DNA from: an uncultured Lewinella sp.
Lineage (GTDB): Bacteria; Bacteroidota; Bacteroidia; Chitinophagales; Saprospiraceae
Reading direction: 5' to 3'
DNA length: 8,762 nt
NCBI GenBank assembly: GCA_938021455.1
Contig: CALIGP010000355.1
Span: forward strand, 1 to 8,762
The translations under genes and the position numbers were made by a program. The notes beneath the pieces are model-generated. The model had not been told where the DNA came from, ran no database searches, and was given only the letters and a program-made list of their open reading frames with translations. Below, piece after piece: positions 6,561-8,762 of the stretch (position 1 is its first letter; every line of letters starts with the position of its first letter).

Positions 6561-8513
6561 TTATTTGGGCACGGAAAGCGTTACTTTCATCCCGGCATTC
6601 CCGTCTACCGCTAGTTCACCTTCCAGCTGTTCACTGAGCGAATTGATGAGCAGGTAGCCGAAGGAATCAGGCGCTTCGGCGGGGTTTTTAGGGGTGCCCA
6701 CACCATCGTCCGACAGGTGAAGAACGGTCTTCCCATTAAGCCTTTTTAGGGACAAGTCTATCGTTCCTTTTTGACGACCCTTAAAGGCATACTTCAGGGA
6801 ATTGGTCACCAGCTCGTTGGCAATCAGTCCCATTGGAATCATGGTGTCTATGTCTAACTCGAGATCTTCTAAATCCGTATTGGTCGTTAACGTTAATTCC
6901 GGAGGCGTAAGGTTGCCCACCAATTCATTCAATAATTTTTGTAGATATTCTCCTGCTTTGACGGTGGTGCTTACCTCATCACTCATGTATAGTTTTTGGT
7001 GAATTAAGGCCATACTTCGAACCCGGCTGTTGCCCATCTTCAGAGCGGCCACAGCGGTGTCATCTGAAACATACCTACTCTGCAAAGAGAGCAGGCTACT
7101 CACCATTTGCAGGTTGTTCTTCACGCGGTGATGAATCTCCTTTAGCAGCGTTTCTTTATCCTCCAGCGATTTAGTCAGCTGCTGACTTTGTTGCGAAATC
7201 CGTTGCCTTTGCTGGAAAACCCGGTAGAGCAGGAGGGAGACAATCCCCAGAGCCAAAAGACCAAGACCAATAATCCATCCCTGCCGCTGAATGCGGGCCT
7301 GACTGAGTTGCTCTTCATATTCCAGCTTGTCAATTTTCCGCTGTTTTTCTGCCGTCTGGAACTTGCCTTCCATATCGGCCAGGACCTTGATTCGTTCTTT
7401 CTCTTTGATTTCCTGTCTTAGGTTGGCTTCTAACTCCATGTAATGCACCGTGCTATCTAATTGTCGCATCCCTTTGTATGCCTGGCCCATCCCCTTAAGT
7501 GCACCAATCCGAAAGTAATCGTAATCTTTGCCAATAGCTAGTGCCTTTCTATAACTGGGAATGGCTTCTTGAAACCGATTTAGTTTAGCGAGGTTCGCTC
7601 CCATACCCATTAAGGCTGCACACTGCTCGCGCGGACCTCCAAGTCGGGAGAAGATATCATACGATAAACGGGATTCTTCCAGTGCACGATCCGGCTGCCC
7701 CATTTCTTTATACACTCCGGAGAGATTGTTATGGACATAACCGATTCCCAGCTCGTCAGGTGGTGACTCGGCTAAAGCCAGTTCCATTGCCCTTTCGTAA
7801 AGTTGTAGTGCTTGCGGAAACTCTTTTCTGGTTTTATGGATGATGGCGCGGTTATTAATGGCAGAGGCCACAATACGCGCTTCTCCCAGTTCTTCCGCTT
7901 TTTCACCGGCCAGGATCAGGTACTCCAGGGCTTCATCCAGGTTACCAACGCGTCGGTGTACCAAGCCCATTGAATTGAGCATCGTAGTCTCCTGGATTAG
8001 GTCATTAATGCTGCGGGCAAGTTCAATAGATTTTTGGTATTGCTCAATAGATTTATCGACTTCTCCGGCCCGGAGGTGCATCTCGGCGGATATCCCATAG
8101 CACTGCGATATAAACTTAGTCGAATCAATTTGGGTAAAGGCCTCAATGGCCCGGTCAATGGATACTCTGGCCTGGCCCGCTTCATTAACCCGACGAAGAA
8201 ATCGGGTTCTTTCATATTCCAGGCCACCAACGTCGAAGGGGTTAGGATTACGATTAACCATCTGAGCAGCAGTGTCCAGATACGCGCGTGCACGTGCCGT
8301 GTCCGGATTACGATGACGGGCAGCAAGGGTGATGTATTCAACAAGGATGGAAGAGTCACTTTCCAGTTCACTAATGCGTTGATGGATACTGTCCCGTATT
8401 ACCTTCAGCGGGTCTTCATTCAACTGAGCTAATAAAGAGGCGCTGCCGCAGGTGCAAAGCAAGACGATAAATAAGCAGTGGAATAAGCTTCGGCGGATGA
8501 ATCTGGGAGACAT
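6561..8513 (-). CDS. TPR-containing sensor histidine kinase (HisKA_2 type)
   Basis: The 650-residue protein begins with a signal peptide (residues 1-30, ending LLAQ). A predicted periplasmic array of about six TPR-like helical pairs spans about 98-370, for example LRAGEVDKSIEQYQKSIELA, RVGNLDEALEYLILAGEKAE and KLNRFQEAIPSYRKALAIG. A coiled coil (about 365-411) leads to one transmembrane helix (about 413-432). The cytoplasmic kinase has LLKEIHHRVKNNLQ, where H462 (the HHR histidine) is the likely phospho-acceptor, a long SLLSLQSRYV helix, the N-box NELVTNSLKYAF (N571), DDGVG (602-606) and SFGYLLINSLSEQL. All core ATPase motifs are present, so it should be active. It presumably senses an envelope signal and phosphorylates a response regulator. 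A LuxR-type regulator lies just upstream on the same strand and is a candidate partner. The ATG at 8511-8513 fits the signal peptide. Confidence 0.92.
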   Translation of the reverse strand: MSPRFIRRSLFHCLFIVLLCTCGSASLLAQLNEDPLKVIRDSIHQRISELESDSSILVEYITLAARHRNPDTARARAYLDTAAQMVNRNPNPFDVGGLEYERTRFLRRVNEAGQARVSIDRAIEAFTQIDSTKFISQCYGISAEMHLRAGEVDKSIEQYQKSIELARSINDLIQETTMLNSMGLVHRRVGNLDEALEYLILAGEKAEELGEARIVASAINNRAIIHKTRKEFPQALQLYERAMELALAESPPDELGIGYVHNNLSGVYKEMGQPDRALEESRLSYDIFSRLGGPREQCAALMGMGANLAKLNRFQEAIPSYRKALAIGKDYDYFRIGALKGMGQAYKGMRQLDSTVHYMELEANLRQEIKEKERIKVLADMEGKFQTAEKQRKIDKLEYEEQLSQARIQRQGWIIGLGLLALGIVSLLLYRVFQQRQRISQQSQQLTKSLEDKETLLKEIHHRVKNNLQMVSSLLSLQSRYVSDDTAVAALKMGNSRVRSMALIHQKLYMSDEVSTTVKAGEYLQKLLNELVGNLTPPELTLTTNTDLEDLELDIDTMIPMGLIANELVTNSLKYAFKGRQKGTIDLSLKRLNGKTVLHLSDDGVGTPKNPAEAPDSFGYLLINSLSEQLEGELAVDGNAGMKVTLSVPK

Positions 8514-8543
8514 AACTGCAATATAAAGGATGGACGGGATCTT

Positions 8544-8597
8544 GGTAGACGGTAGACGGTAGACGGTAGATGGTAGACGGTAGATGGTAGACGGTAG
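8544..8597 (+). repeat. Heptanucleotide tandem repeat (GGTAGAC/T), about 7.7 units
   Basis: Seven full units of GGTAGAY run from 8544 to 8592, with last bases C, C, C, T, C, T, C, followed by a partial GGTAG. The repeat lies about 30 bp before the kinase start codon and about 55 bp from the end of the upstream regulator gene. A 7-bp unit is not a multiple of three, which argues against a coding role, and copy number may vary by slippage. Confidence 0.9.
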
Positions 8598-8648
8598 GCT
8601 GGTAGTTTTTTATCTACAATACTACCGTCTACAGCAGTACCGTCTACC
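8587..8648. repeat. Inverted copies of the heptamer, potential stem-loop
   Basis: GTAGACGGTAG (8587-8597) is the exact reverse complement of CTACCGTCTAC (8622-8632). A second inverted copy, TACCGTCTACC (8638-8648), can pair with GGTAGACGGTA in the tandem array. A shorter stem GGTAGT/ACTACC (8601-8606 with 8621-8626) lies inside. Several alternative hairpins are therefore possible between the regulator stop and the kinase start; termination, attenuation or mRNA processing are all conceivable. Confidence 0.75.
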
Positions 8649-8651
8649 AAA

Positions 8652-8762
8652 CTACTTCCCCCCTCTGACCCAGCTTACCACCTGATGGCGGGAAGAGGCT
8701 CCAATTTTAGCGAATAAATTTTTCTGGTAAGATTTTACGGTGTTGACGCTCAAGAACAAGCG
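8652..8762 (-). CDS. C-terminal end of a LuxR-type (GerE) HTH regulator, partial
   Basis: Only the last 36 codons and the TAG stop (8652-8654) are in the window; the start lies beyond the right edge. The peptide contains RLFLSVNTVKSYQKNLFAKI followed by GASSRHQVVSWVRGGK. This matches the C-terminal half of the LuxR/GerE helix-turn-helix: LSVNTVKSY is the recognition helix and NLFAKIGASSRHQVV the usual N-x3-K-x-G-x2-x-R segment. A receiver domain, which would make it a response regulator, cannot be seen. It is codirectional with the TPR histidine kinase 138 bp downstream and is a candidate partner. A different LuxR-family regulator without a receiver domain is the main alternative. Confidence 0.82.
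   Translation of the reverse strand, partial: RLFLSVNTVKSYQKNLFAKIGASSRHQVVSWVRGGK

Noticed and set aside
7997..8432. Overlapping open frames on both strands (7997-8371 minus, 8034-8432 plus)
   Set aside because: Both lie inside the N-terminal TPR coding region of the sensor kinase in other frames and show no domain.
8544..8648. Possible CRISPR array
   Set aside because: The units are 7 bp and directly abutting, with no spacers, so this is a simple tandem repeat.
8429..8650. A 73-codon minus-strand open frame across the heptamer repeat
   Set aside because: Its protein is just translated repeat (recurring YRLPSTVYHLPSTVYRLP) and runs into the kinase start in another frame.

Overview
The window looks like chromosomal DNA of a Bacteroidota bacterium, most likely from the Saprospiria (Lewinella-like). 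This is an inference from several things seen in the sequence: a giant secreted M43 peptidase with PKD-like and 'LGPDTxLCPGDTL'-type Ig-like repeats, a TPR sensor kinase with a HisKA_2-type core, signal peptides ending in (F/H)GQ or AQ, weak or absent Shine-Dalgarno sequences, and roughly balanced base composition. No rRNA, tRNA, transposase, phage gene or CRISPR array is visible.

Layout. Bases 1-4823 (minus strand) are one uninterrupted reading frame of 1,607 codons that runs off the left edge. It encodes a secreted multidomain protein: signal peptide, pappalysin-like (M43) zinc metallopeptidase, two PKD-like domains, two related ~415-residue propeller-like modules, an acidic EICDN...DDDGNG linker, and at least three Ig-like repeats. 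The C-terminus, where a type IX secretion sorting domain would be expected, lies outside the window. A 194-bp divergent spacer separates it from a plus-strand yitT-family membrane protein gene (5018-5881). That gene converges on a small minus-strand fasciclin-domain protein (5957-6415), with a strong symmetric hairpin between the two stops. Upstream of the fasciclin gene, on the same strand, is a 650-residue TPR sensor histidine kinase (6561-8513). Upstream of the kinase are a heptanucleotide tandem repeat with inverted copies and then the last 36 codons of a LuxR-type (GerE) DNA-binding regulator, cut by the right edge.

How the genes relate. The regulator and kinase are codirectional and 138 bp apart, so they may be a two-component pair, but the repeat hairpin between them could also uncouple their transcription. 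The peptidase and the fasciclin protein are both predicted to be exported; the YitT protein is an integral inner-membrane protein of unknown transport role. Nothing ties all five genes into one pathway. I see no convincing new defence or mobile system. The most unusual items are the duplicated seven-strand modules in the peptidase, the shortened fasciclin domain and the heptamer repeat between regulator and kinase.
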